Position numbers and translations under genes: made by a program. A DNA stretch of 64,000 nucleotides from Lunatimonas salinarum (lineage in GTDB: Bacteria; Bacteroidota; Bacteroidia; Cytophagales; Cyclobacteriaceae). Positions 54,022 to 63,033 of the stretch are shown in pieces. Where the stretch lies: contig NZ_JACVCV010000001.1 of the NCBI RefSeq assembly GCF_017811155.1, positions 372,001 through 436,000 on the forward strand. The letters run 5' to 3'. Position 1 is the first letter of the stretch. Each line of letters starts with the position of its first letter. Under the pieces are notes generated by a model. That model saw only the letters and a program-made list of their open reading frames with translations. It did not search any database and was not told where the DNA came from.

Positions 54022-54909
54022 TCAGCCTAAATGTTGCTTAAAAAAGGCAACGGTCCTACGCCAAGCTAATTCAGCCGCCTCTTTGTCATACCTCGGAGTA
54101 GAATGATTATGAAATCCATGGTTAGCCGCCGGATAAAAATGCACTTCGTACCGGATACCATGGGCCTTTAGTGCCACCTCATAGGCTGGCCAACCCTCGT
54201 TCACCCGGGTATCCAACTCCGCATAATGGAGTTGAAGGGGAGCTTTTATGTGTACGGCATCCTCTGCCGATGCCTGTCCTCCATAAAAGGGTACTGCTGC
54301 ACCCAGATCGGTAATTCGGACTGCCATCATATTGGAAACCCAGCCTCCGAAACAAAACCCTACCACGCCTACTTTACCGGTACAATGGGGTTGCTTTTTT
54401 AGAAAATCATAGGCGGCGATGAAGTCCTGTAGCATCTCCTCCCGATCCCGCTTTGCTTGCATAGCACGACCCTCATCGTCGGTGCCCGGATATCCACCAA
54501 AAGGCGTCAACGCATCCGGCGCAAATGCCACGAACCCATCCAACGCTGCCTGATGCGCCGTATCTTCTATATAAGGATTTAATCCTCGGTTTTCATGAAC
54601 CACTACCACTCCAGGAAGCTTTCCCGCCGCATTTGCCGGCCGGGTGAGCAACCCCTTCATGGTTCCACCACCTTTGGGGGACTCGTAGGTGACATATTCA
54701 GATACCAAGCGGGGATCCTGCGGACCAAAGCGTCTAGCATGGGCATAATTTGGCATCAAAAATTCCAATAACGCAGAAACCGTGATGCCCCCTACAGCAT
54801 ACGCAGAAAGGCGGCCTATAAAATCCCTTCGGTCGATCTTGCTATGTACATACTCATCGTAGATATCGAATACTTCCTGATTTATGTCTTCTTTCTTAAT
54901 TGGCTTCAT
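54022..54909 (-). CDS. Tat-exported dienelactone hydrolase-family protein
   Basis: A 295-residue alpha/beta hydrolase. After a 24-residue N-terminal helix comes a twin-arginine-type signal (DRRDFIGRL, then a hydrophobic run), which suggests export. The dienelactone hydrolase nucleophile motif 'GVVGFCFGGW' carries Cys instead of Ser, and 'AELDTRVNEGW' and 'AANHGFHNH' supply the Asp and His. Start at 54909; the frame is open to 55068 but overlaps the PPTase gene and is not family-like. It follows the NRPS-PPTase genes by about 100 bases on the same strand; membership of that cluster is possible but not shown. Confidence 0.85.
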   Translation of the reverse strand: MKPIKKEDINQEVFDIYDEYVHSKIDRRDFIGRLSAYAVGGITVSALLEFLMPNYAHARRFGPQDPRLVSEYVTYESPKGGGTMKGLLTRPANAAGKLPGVVVVHENRGLNPYIEDTAHQAALDGFVAFAPDALTPFGGYPGTDDEGRAMQAKRDREEMLQDFIAAYDFLKKQPHCTGKVGVVGFCFGGWVSNMMAVRITDLGAAVPFYGGQASAEDAVHIKAPLQLHYAELDTRVNEGWPAYEVALKAHGIRYEVHFYPAANHGFHNHSTPRYDKEAAELAWRRTVAFFKQHLG

Positions 54910-55012
54910 GCTGATTTGTTGGCGTGTCTGATAGAATAGGAAAAGGCATATAAGGCAGGAATATACACAAAAGCCGCCAATTTCAGTCAAAAAGACCTTG
55001 GAAAAAATACGT

Positions 55013-55738
55013 TTAACCTCCCAAAAAGGAAAAATCCACTTCAAAGCCAGAAATGCCGCAAGCGACACTTATCCGAAAATTCCCATCAAGTGAATAGCTA
55101 TTCACTTGCCAAGTTCCGGTGTGCAGCTGAATGGAACCCTTGTTATTCGTGGTGATAGATTGAAGAGCAGGCACGGCATGCAGGTCATCCACCAACCCTA
55201 TCCCGATAGCCTTCAATATGGCCTCCTTCCTGGTCCAAAGCAAAAAAAAGGCATCCGAAGAATCATCGGAGGAGTCAATAAAAGCAGCTTCCCTAGGCGA
55301 AAAATAATGTGCCACAATATCTTGATAAGCAAAATCATCTTTTATCCGTTCTATATCTATGCCTAGCGGAAAATCCGCCAAACCAATCAGCAGAACGGTT
55401 CCGGTGTAGCTAAGGTTGAAGTGCAGCGAATGGATGCCACAAAGCCTCCATTTGCCGTAAAGATCTTGCTCAAAACACAAGCTACCCGGATCTAGATTTA
55501 GCATTGCGCCAATTTGTTGCCGAAGCAAATACCTCCCCACCAAATACCGCTTTTTCAGCCAATCAAACGCAAAGGAATTGGCTTTTTCCTGCTCTTCGGT
55601 CGACAAAACCTCCCGATAAACACCCGGCAGAATTATCGAGTCAGTGTCGACCATAAAGAGCTTAACCATTGGTTTATGGGGGCAAAGGTATTTGGCAGGT
55701 AGAATTCCAAGATCCAAAAACCTAACAGCTGCATCCAT
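55013..55738 (-). CDS. Sfp-type 4'-phosphopantetheinyl transferase
   Basis: A 241-residue Sfp-type PPTase. It shows the three family motifs: 'LHFNLSYTG' (about residue 102), 'PLGIDIERI' (about 123, with the Mg2+-binding acids) and 'WTRKEAILKAIGIGL' (about 169). It moves phosphopantetheine from CoA onto carrier domains of the adjacent NRPS and PKS. Its ATG directly follows the TAG stop of the NRPS gene, so expression is coupled and it probably serves as the cluster's own activating enzyme. Confidence 0.93.
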   Translation of the reverse strand: MDAAVRFLDLGILPAKYLCPHKPMVKLFMVDTDSIILPGVYREVLSTEEQEKANSFAFDWLKKRYLVGRYLLRQQIGAMLNLDPGSLCFEQDLYGKWRLCGIHSLHFNLSYTGTVLLIGLADFPLGIDIERIKDDFAYQDIVAHYFSPREAAFIDSSDDSSDAFFLLWTRKEAILKAIGIGLVDDLHAVPALQSITTNNKGSIQLHTGTWQVNSYSLDGNFRISVACGISGFEVDFSFLGG

Positions 55739-58700
55739 CTAATCCTGAAGTATCTTTTTAAGATTTTCAGCCAGTAGCTCCACGTTGCCATCTTCGAACA
55801 TGGCCACGTGTTCCCCTGCTACCGGTACCACTTGAATATGGTTTACAAAAGGCTTCCATCCCAAGTATTTGAGGTCGGTTTCATAGAAATCCCATATTCC
55901 TGCCCGAAAGAAATATACATCGCCTTCGTATTTCTGGGCATGGTAGTTGCAGGCAGCCCGTTTATTTATGGCAATAATCCGCTCCTGCGTCGCCAAAATC
56001 CCTGATTTTTCAGCCGGTTGCGCCTTACCCAACAGGTTCATTAATGTTGCCTTCTTTTTACGATAAGAGCTTAGCTTTTTGTTTTTAAATACCCGAGGAT
56101 GCCTAATGAGCAAGCTTAACTCAATTGCCCGTTTGCCGATCTCGTCCCTGATGGCCACCCAAACTCGTTCCTTTAAGTTACTTGGCTTTTTGTGCTGATT
56201 TGCATAGGTGTCGAATAATATCAGCTTTTCCACCTTTTTGCCCATTTGGGTAAGTTGTTGTGCCATTTCAAACGCGATGACTCCTCCGAAGGAATACCCA
56301 GCTAAAATATAGGGGCCATAGGGGTTTTGGTTCAAAATCTCCGACAGGTAATAAGCTGCCATCTCTTCAATCGTTTCAAACGGCTCGTCAATGCCATTCA
56401 AACCCCTAGCCTGTATACCATATATCGGCTGGTCGGGATCCAGTTTGCCTACCAACTTATAGTAAGGTGTCACATTGAGTCCTCCTCCATGCACGATATA
56501 AATCGGCTTCTTCATCCCTTCGGGTTGTACAGGCACAAGTGAATCCCACTTGATGGCCTCCTTTTCCAAATCCAATTGGGCAGCTAGCATTTCTACGGTA
56601 GGATGATTGAATAAGGTGATCAACGGCAAACGTGTGCCTGTCTGCTTTTCAATTTCAGCCATCACCTTGATGCCTATCAAGGAGTAGCCGCCTAGTTCGA
56701 AAAAATTATCCCTAGCACTTATCGTATGCTGATTGAGCCATTTTGCCCAAATGTTGCACAATAAGCGCTCGTTGGTCGTTTTGGGAGGAATATATTCCTT
56801 ACGTCCACGACCCTGAGCAGCCCCTTCGACCTGAGGCAGCCGCTTTCTATCAATCTTTCCGCTGGGTGTCTTTGGGAATTCCGCTATGTCAACCAATATA
56901 GTGGGATGCATGTAGCTTGGCAAACTGCTTCTTAACACCTCGAGTACCGCCTCAATCTGCTGATCGGTAAGCTCTGAAATGACGGCGTGCATTTCCTCCT
57001 TGCTTCTCTCTCCAGAGGATATCCCATTCTTGTCCAGCGGAGAATCCGTTTGGAGGTAGGCGACGAGCTCCTGCTGCCCCAGCGAATTCCCTTGAACCTT
57101 AACCACAGATTGCACGACAAATGGCAGGGTATTTATCACGGCTTCTATCTCTCCCAATTCGACCCTAAACCCTCGGATTTTAACCTGATGGTCACTTCGT
57201 CCCAAAAAAACGAGACTGCCATCCCAGCTCACCTTTGCCAAATCGCCTGTCCGGTATATGCGGTGTGTGCGGTTTTCAAAATCGATCCAATTGCAAAACT
57301 TTTCGCGGGTAAGCTCCTCGGAACCTAGGTAATAGGCTGCAAGGGGCAACCCTGCAACGCAAAGCTCACCTACTTGCCCCGGACCGACTTCCTCCAAACC
57401 CGAACCCAAAATACTAATAGAGGTATTGTCTATTGGCTCACCGATTCCTGGTAAAGACGGCCATGTGCTGGGATCTCCATCTAACCTCAACTCGGTAACT
57501 ACATGTGTCTCAGTAGGCCCATACTGATTGAATAGAACCGCACCACGTATCGCCTGAAAGAAGGTAACTACCTGAGGTGTAACATGCAATTGTTCGCCCG
57601 CCGTCATCACTTCTTTCAACGTCTTGGGAAAAACACCCCGGTGTACTGCTGCCTCGCAAAGCGACTGCAGTGCCACAAATGGCTGAAACAAGCGGTTGAC
57701 TCCTCCCTTTTCCAGCCGATCCAATAACCGGTTGGCGTCCAATCGGTCTTCATCTGAAATCAGCACAAGGGTTCCGCCACTACACCAAGTGGCAAAAATT
57801 TCCTGAAATGACACATCAAAGGTAATGGGAGAAAACTGGATAGTCTTCCAGTCGCTCGTTGCAGCTGAGGCATCTAATTGCCATTGAATCAAATTTGACA
57901 ATGCTTGGTACCCCATACACACCCCCTTCGGCCTACCCGTCGATCCGGAAGTGTGAAGCACATACACAATTTGTGATTGATCGATTGGTCTGGTCAAGAC
58001 CGAGCCATCGAAATCGGCGATCTTAGCTGAAATATCCGAGTCGTAAATAACTTTTTCCTCAGGAAAAGACCAACCTTTATCCTTCTTGGAAAGGATTAAC
58101 TTTAGGTCCGCATGATCAATAATTGCCTGTACCCGATCAGGGGGATAGGTAACGTCCAGCGGAACATACGTAGCACCCGCCTTGAGAATTCCCAAAAGAA
58201 CGGTAAGTTGATCCGGAGTTCGGTTCAAATAAAGCCCAATTCGATCATTAGGATGGATATTACTTGCGATCAAAAAGCGGGCAAATTGATTGGAACGTTT
58301 ATCCAACGCTGCATACGTAAGTGAGATGCTGTCTGTGGCGACGATAGCCGCCTGATCGCCAAAACGACTCGTCATGTCGGCAAATCGCTCTAGAAACCCC
58401 ATTTCCAACACCCTAGTCGTACCAGTCAGCTTGGCAGGACGAAATCCTTGATCAAATAGCAGCGGTAAACTGCCCAATTGAATAGCTGGATTTGCCACCA
58501 CAGCCTCTGCAATCTTCAGGAAGTTTCGGTGCCACCTCGAAATGGTGCTCTCATCAAACAGTGCAGTTTGAAAACCCCAGTTAAAACGGAAGCCATCTGC
58601 CTCCTCACTCACATTTAGTACTACTTCGAAATTTTCGAAACTTCTCGGGTTACTGATCAAACGCACCTTCAGGCCCGGATACAAAGAAGTTAAGTCCTCC

Positions 58701-61700
58701 GCTTTTTCGTAATTCAATACAAACGAAATCAAGGGAGGTCGTCCTGCGTCTCTACTTACGCTAAAATCCTTCAGAATACTGCCATAGGTGTAGGACTGAT
58801 ATTGAAAATCGGTTAAAATTTCCTGCTTTCTTCTTTCTATGTAATCCCGAAACGTTAAATCACCGCTGAGGTCCGCCTTAATAGGCAACATATTGACACA
58901 GTGGCCCACCATATCGTGGTAGGCAATATGCTCCAAATGCCCTGCTACCGGCATACCAGTTACGATAACCGATTGGCGGCTGACTCTAAACAGCAGGGTC
59001 TCCAGCACCACACGAAGGAAGGTTGCGGTATTTGTCCCAAAGTTTTTAGAGCTGTGGCTCAGCTGAGAAAATGCCGTAAATGGAACAAAAAAATCGGCTC
59101 GTTTGCTATTAAAGCGACGGGTAGAAAGGCGCTCACGATCCGTAGGCAATTCCAGTACGGGAAGTCCCTCCTCAAATTTCGCCTTCCAATAAGTCCCTGT
59201 AGATCGGTAGTCATCTGACCGGTAATAGGCTTGTCTTTCTATCGCAAAACTACTGAATGCCGGAGGAAGAGCCTTTGAGAGCGACTCTCCCTGAACAAGC
59301 TTACGGTAATATGATCCGAATTCCCTGAATAAATTATCTACAGACCAGCCATCACAAACAATGTGATGCGCCATAATGGTAAATAAATGGGTGTACCCAG
59401 GCAGCTTGATCAACGAAAACCTAGCTAAAGGACCTCGCAAAAGATCAAACACTTGATTTACACTTTCCTGCTTGAAGCGGACCAGAAAAGCTTGTACTTC
59501 GGAAGCAGACTTTGTTGAAAGATCCACATATTCAAATGGATTCGAAGGTATGGCGTGCACATGAATCTGTAAACCGTCTTCCGAAAAGGTAGCCCTTAAC
59601 ATCTCGTGCCGCTGAATGTAATTTAGAGCCTGCTCAAAGGCTTGCATGTGCAAATGTCCTTCAATTTCCAGAGAAAAGGACAGGTTGTACGCCCTATTTG
59701 CGTCTTCGCCACCCAATAAACAAGCCGCAAATATCTCTGTCTGAGGCTCCGTAGCTTCAAAGGAAAGCTCCTTCATATCCGGCATATCTACCGGCTCGAC
59801 AAAACGCTGTTCGGGCGCTTCGGGAACGGCGGCCTCATCCGGCAAAATGTACCCACAAAAATCACCGAAAACCGGATACTGAAACACAGTGACCACCGGA
59901 GTTTTGGTAGATAGGAGCTGATCTACCTTGGCAATCATCTTTACCGCTGTTAGAGAATGCCCCCCTAAATCAAAAAAGTTGTCCGACTTCTTGATCTTTG
60001 GAACGCCAAGGATCTCTGCCCAGATCGAGGCTAATTTACCCTCAGTATCACTTAAGGTTTCATCCACCTCTGCCTCCATGTGCCCCAACTTCAAGGGATG
60101 CGGAAGTGCGGCTCGGTCGATCTTCTTATTTGGGGTCAAGGGATATTCTTCCATCATCACCCATGCAGCCGGAACCATATAAGGTGGCAGTATGGCCTTG
60201 AGTTGGCTCCTCCAAATGTTCTGATAGGCGTCAAATAGTTGTTGATCCGTAATTCCGGGCTTGATAAACGCCACCAGTCGATCATCTCCAGGCCCATAAT
60301 TTCTGACACCCACAACTGCCTGCTTCACGCCCTCCAATTTCTGGAGCGCATACTCGATTTCTTCCAATTCAATCCGGTAGCCACGGATTTTCACCTGATT
60401 GTCTATTCGACCCAAACACTGAAACTCACCGTTTGGCAGCAATTGGGCCAAGTCGCCGGTTTTGTACATGCGGCTTCCCACTGCCTGCGAAAAGGGATCC
60501 GGCAAAAAACGTTCCGCAGTCATCTCGGGTAAATTAAGGTAGCCCAACGCTACCCCGGCACCACCAATAAAAAGTTCGCCCGGCTCCCCAGGGGAAGCCG
60601 GATTGCCGTCAGAATTCAATAAATAAAATACCGTGTTGCCTATGGGCTTGCCAATGTTGACACCGTTTGCGGAAAGGCTAATCTTCTTTAGCGACGACCA
60701 GACCGTGGTCTCCGTGGGACCATAACCATTCCACAGCTCCTTTACCCTTGGAATTAGCTTTTCAGCAAGGTCTCTTGCCAAGGCCTCTCCGGTAGAAATG
60801 GCTCGCAATCGATGCTGAAAATCCCAAACCTCTTGTAGCATTAACCTCCAAGTAGGAGGGGTAGCCTGTAACACCGTGATTTCCTTTTCCCTCACTGCCT
60901 CCACCAGGCGCCGACCATCTTTGGCCAGCTTGTTATCGGCTATGACAACGGAAGCTCCCGAAACCAACGGAAACAACAATTCATTGATGGAAATATCAAA
61001 TGAGATAGTGGAGACGGCAAGCCATTTGTCCGTAACACCCAGGCTTAATTCCTCCCTAAGACTTAACAAAAGATTCGTGAGGTTTCTATGGGTTACCATC
61101 ACTCCCTTGGGACGTCCTGTGGAACCGGAGGTGTAGAGAATGTAAGCTACCTGGTCTGGTTTGACCGGCTGATCTGGAAATTCCGATTTCTGGGCAGGCA
61201 ACCATTCAAAGACGTCTTCGAGCACGATCTTCTCTGCCGATAAGGATTCGAATAGACTACCGCCCCCCTTGCTAACAAACACGAATCGAGCTTGGGCATT
61301 TTCCACCATATAATTGATCCTATCAGATGGAAATTCTGGATCCAGCGGTAAATACGTAGCACCTGATTTTAAAATAGCGATGATCGCAACGAGCATTTCC
61401 ATGGACCGTTCCACGGCCAATCCAATTACGGTGTCGGTCCCTGCCCCCCGCTGTAAGAGGTAATTGGCCAATTGATTGGTCACCACGTCCAACTCCCTGT
61501 AATCCAACAACCTGTCACCAAATAGTGATGCTGGATATTCGGAATACCTCTGAGCCGTTTCATGAAAAAGTTGCTGAAAAGTTAGCTCCATCGAATAGCT
61601 GCGAGGATTTGAAACCGAATACCCGGTATTCGGATCCAATTTTTCACCATCAATCGAGATATCTTTGATCAAGACTTCAAGATCTGAACTAGCCGCCTCC

Positions 61701-63025
61701 AATACCGCCCGTACACTTTCCATGAAGCGTTTGATAGTGGTAGGCAGGAACAAACCCGAATTATAAGTCCATTCAAATGAAAATCGGGAACCTGACCCTA
61801 CTACATTCAAAAATATTTCGAAATTCTCATATGCTCTCGGATCATTTGACATGCTAGCGGTAAGTCCGCGGAAAGACAAGCCCTCCTCCGATTCCATGTC
61901 AATATTCAATACAAATGGAACGAGAGGCACCCTAGAAAAATCACGGAACCGCTGCAATGTGCCTAGTAGCTTGCTAAATGTGAAATTTTGGTGATCCAAA
62001 TCGTCCAGCAGTGACTTCCTCCTACGTTGCAAATAAGTTGAAAATGAAGTGCTCGAAGTAACATTGGCTCTAATTGGCAACAGATTTACACAATGTCCTA
62101 CCGTGCTAAAATCTCCATTTACGACCTGTCCTGCCGCTGGCAACCCGATTACCACATCGGATTTTCCGCATAACTTGGAGAGTGAAATCTCCGTAGCGGC
62201 CATAACAAGGTTGACCAGGCTACAGCCCGTTTCTTTTATAACCCTTCGAAGGTCAACGCCAAGTTTTTCGTCCAGCGCATAAATTTCCCGAGCTGCGTCG
62301 TAGGTTCTCACCGGAGGACGAGGAAAATCCAACGGAAGGGGAAGATCGCTGGTATACCCCTTGAATTTCTCTTCCCAATAGCGCTGTGTTTCCTCATATT
62401 CTTCCGATCGCTCAAACTCCAACAGCCTCTTAGCATAGTCCGAAAAATCCGAATCCTTGTTTATTTGTGGCTGTTTACCCTCCGATAGTAAGGAATAGTT
62501 TCGTGCCAACTCCTCTACGATTACATTCAGCGACCAACCATCACAAATGATGTGGTGTGCCGTTATGTTCAAAAGATGATTATCTCCTCCCCTTTTGATA
62601 ACCGTAAAGCGGATCAACGGCCCCTGCTGCAGATCAAATCCACGCATCGAATTGCGCCGATAAAAATGTGCCAATTCCAGTTCTTCCTCTTCAGGTGGCA
62701 GGACCGAAAAATCCAACTCTTCGATCGCTAGATCTGCCCGTTGGCTGACAATGAGGTTCTCTCCGTTTCCGCTGATCTTGCTACGTAACAGTTGATGACC
62801 TTGAAGTAGCAGGTCCAAGCATTTTTTCAACAGGTTGGTCTGGAGAACACCCTTCAACTGAATGGTGATCCCCTGATTATAGGCCAGATTCGCTTCTTCT
62901 CCACCCACCATACAGGCGAGCCATATCTCTCGTTGGGGTGGAATTACCGGAATAATCCGTTCGATGGGATTACCTCCAAATGGATTAAAACTGACGGGTT
63001 TTGCTTCTGCTGATTCATTCATCAC
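55739..63025 (-). CDS. Non-ribosomal peptide synthetase, C-A-T-C-A-T-TE
   Basis: A 2428-residue bimodular NRPS. First condensation domain with 'HHIICDGWS' (about residue 159), first adenylation domain (about 478-985; 'YTSGSTGRPKG' near 635, 'GYGPTETT' near 766), carrier 'LGGHSL' (about 1021), second condensation 'HHIVCDGWS' (about 1220), second adenylation (about 1565-2075; 'HTSGSTGRPKG' near 1698, 'QYGPTETH' near 1835), carrier 'LGGYSL' (about 2112) and a thioesterase with 'GYSFGG' (about 2243) and the base His in 'GEHVAMF' (about 2405). By eye alignment to GrsA the specificity residues are D-I-N-A-I-T-G-V-W for the first and D-V-Q-F-M-A-Q-V-V for the second. The second resembles the proline code DVQLIAHVV; I do not assign the first. 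The first C domain would accept the PKS-bound chain from the upstream gene. Confidence 0.96.
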   Translation of the reverse strand: MMNESAEAKPVSFNPFGGNPIERIIPVIPPQREIWLACMVGGEEANLAYNQGITIQLKGVLQTNLLKKCLDLLLQGHQLLRSKISGNGENLIVSQRADLAIEELDFSVLPPEEEELELAHFYRRNSMRGFDLQQGPLIRFTVIKRGGDNHLLNITAHHIICDGWSLNVIVEELARNYSLLSEGKQPQINKDSDFSDYAKRLLEFERSEEYEETQRYWEEKFKGYTSDLPLPLDFPRPPVRTYDAAREIYALDEKLGVDLRRVIKETGCSLVNLVMAATEISLSKLCGKSDVVIGLPAAGQVVNGDFSTVGHCVNLLPIRANVTSSTSFSTYLQRRRKSLLDDLDHQNFTFSKLLGTLQRFRDFSRVPLVPFVLNIDMESEEGLSFRGLTASMSNDPRAYENFEIFLNVVGSGSRFSFEWTYNSGLFLPTTIKRFMESVRAVLEAASSDLEVLIKDISIDGEKLDPNTGYSVSNPRSYSMELTFQQLFHETAQRYSEYPASLFGDRLLDYRELDVVTNQLANYLLQRGAGTDTVIGLAVERSMEMLVAIIAILKSGATYLPLDPEFPSDRINYMVENAQARFVFVSKGGGSLFESLSAEKIVLEDVFEWLPAQKSEFPDQPVKPDQVAYILYTSGSTGRPKGVMVTHRNLTNLLLSLREELSLGVTDKWLAVSTISFDISINELLFPLVSGASVVIADNKLAKDGRRLVEAVREKEITVLQATPPTWRLMLQEVWDFQHRLRAISTGEALARDLAEKLIPRVKELWNGYGPTETTVWSSLKKISLSANGVNIGKPIGNTVFYLLNSDGNPASPGEPGELFIGGAGVALGYLNLPEMTAERFLPDPFSQAVGSRMYKTGDLAQLLPNGEFQCLGRIDNQVKIRGYRIELEEIEYALQKLEGVKQAVVGVRNYGPGDDRLVAFIKPGITDQQLFDAYQNIWRSQLKAILPPYMVPAAWVMMEEYPLTPNKKIDRAALPHPLKLGHMEAEVDETLSDTEGKLASIWAEILGVPKIKKSDNFFDLGGHSLTAVKMIAKVDQLLSTKTPVVTVFQYPVFGDFCGYILPDEAAVPEAPEQRFVEPVDMPDMKELSFEATEPQTEIFAACLLGGEDANRAYNLSFSLEIEGHLHMQAFEQALNYIQRHEMLRATFSEDGLQIHVHAIPSNPFEYVDLSTKSASEVQAFLVRFKQESVNQVFDLLRGPLARFSLIKLPGYTHLFTIMAHHIVCDGWSVDNLFREFGSYYRKLVQGESLSKALPPAFSSFAIERQAYYRSDDYRSTGTYWKAKFEEGLPVLELPTDRERLSTRRFNSKRADFFVPFTAFSQLSHSSKNFGTNTATFLRVVLETLLFRVSRQSVIVTGMPVAGHLEHIAYHDMVGHCVNMLPIKADLSGDLTFRDYIERRKQEILTDFQYQSYTYGSILKDFSVSRDAGRPPLISFVLNYEKAEDLTSLYPGLKVRLISNPRSFENFEVVLNVSEEADGFRFNWGFQTALFDESTISRWHRNFLKIAEAVVANPAIQLGSLPLLFDQGFRPAKLTGTTRVLEMGFLERFADMTSRFGDQAAIVATDSISLTYAALDKRSNQFARFLIASNIHPNDRIGLYLNRTPDQLTVLLGILKAGATYVPLDVTYPPDRVQAIIDHADLKLILSKKDKGWSFPEEKVIYDSDISAKIADFDGSVLTRPIDQSQIVYVLHTSGSTGRPKGVCMGYQALSNLIQWQLDASAATSDWKTIQFSPITFDVSFQEIFATWCSGGTLVLISDEDRLDANRLLDRLEKGGVNRLFQPFVALQSLCEAAVHRGVFPKTLKEVMTAGEQLHVTPQVVTFFQAIRGAVLFNQYGPTETHVVTELRLDGDPSTWPSLPGIGEPIDNTSISILGSGLEEVGPGQVGELCVAGLPLAAYYLGSEELTREKFCNWIDFENRTHRIYRTGDLAKVSWDGSLVFLGRSDHQVKIRGFRVELGEIEAVINTLPFVVQSVVKVQGNSLGQQELVAYLQTDSPLDKNGISSGERSKEEMHAVISELTDQQIEAVLEVLRSSLPSYMHPTILVDIAEFPKTPSGKIDRKRLPQVEGAAQGRGRKEYIPPKTTNERLLCNIWAKWLNQHTISARDNFFELGGYSLIGIKVMAEIEKQTGTRLPLITLFNHPTVEMLAAQLDLEKEAIKWDSLVPVQPEGMKKPIYIVHGGGLNVTPYYKLVGKLDPDQPIYGIQARGLNGIDEPFETIEEMAAYYLSEILNQNPYGPYILAGYSFGGVIAFEMAQQLTQMGKKVEKLILFDTYANQHKKPSNLKERVWVAIRDEIGKRAIELSLLIRHPRVFKNKKLSSYRKKKATLMNLLGKAQPAEKSGILATQERIIAINKRAACNYHAQKYEGDVYFFRAGIWDFYETDLKYLGWKPFVNHIQVVPVAGEHVAMFEDGNVELLAENLKKILQD

Positions 63026-63033
63026 ACAAAAAA

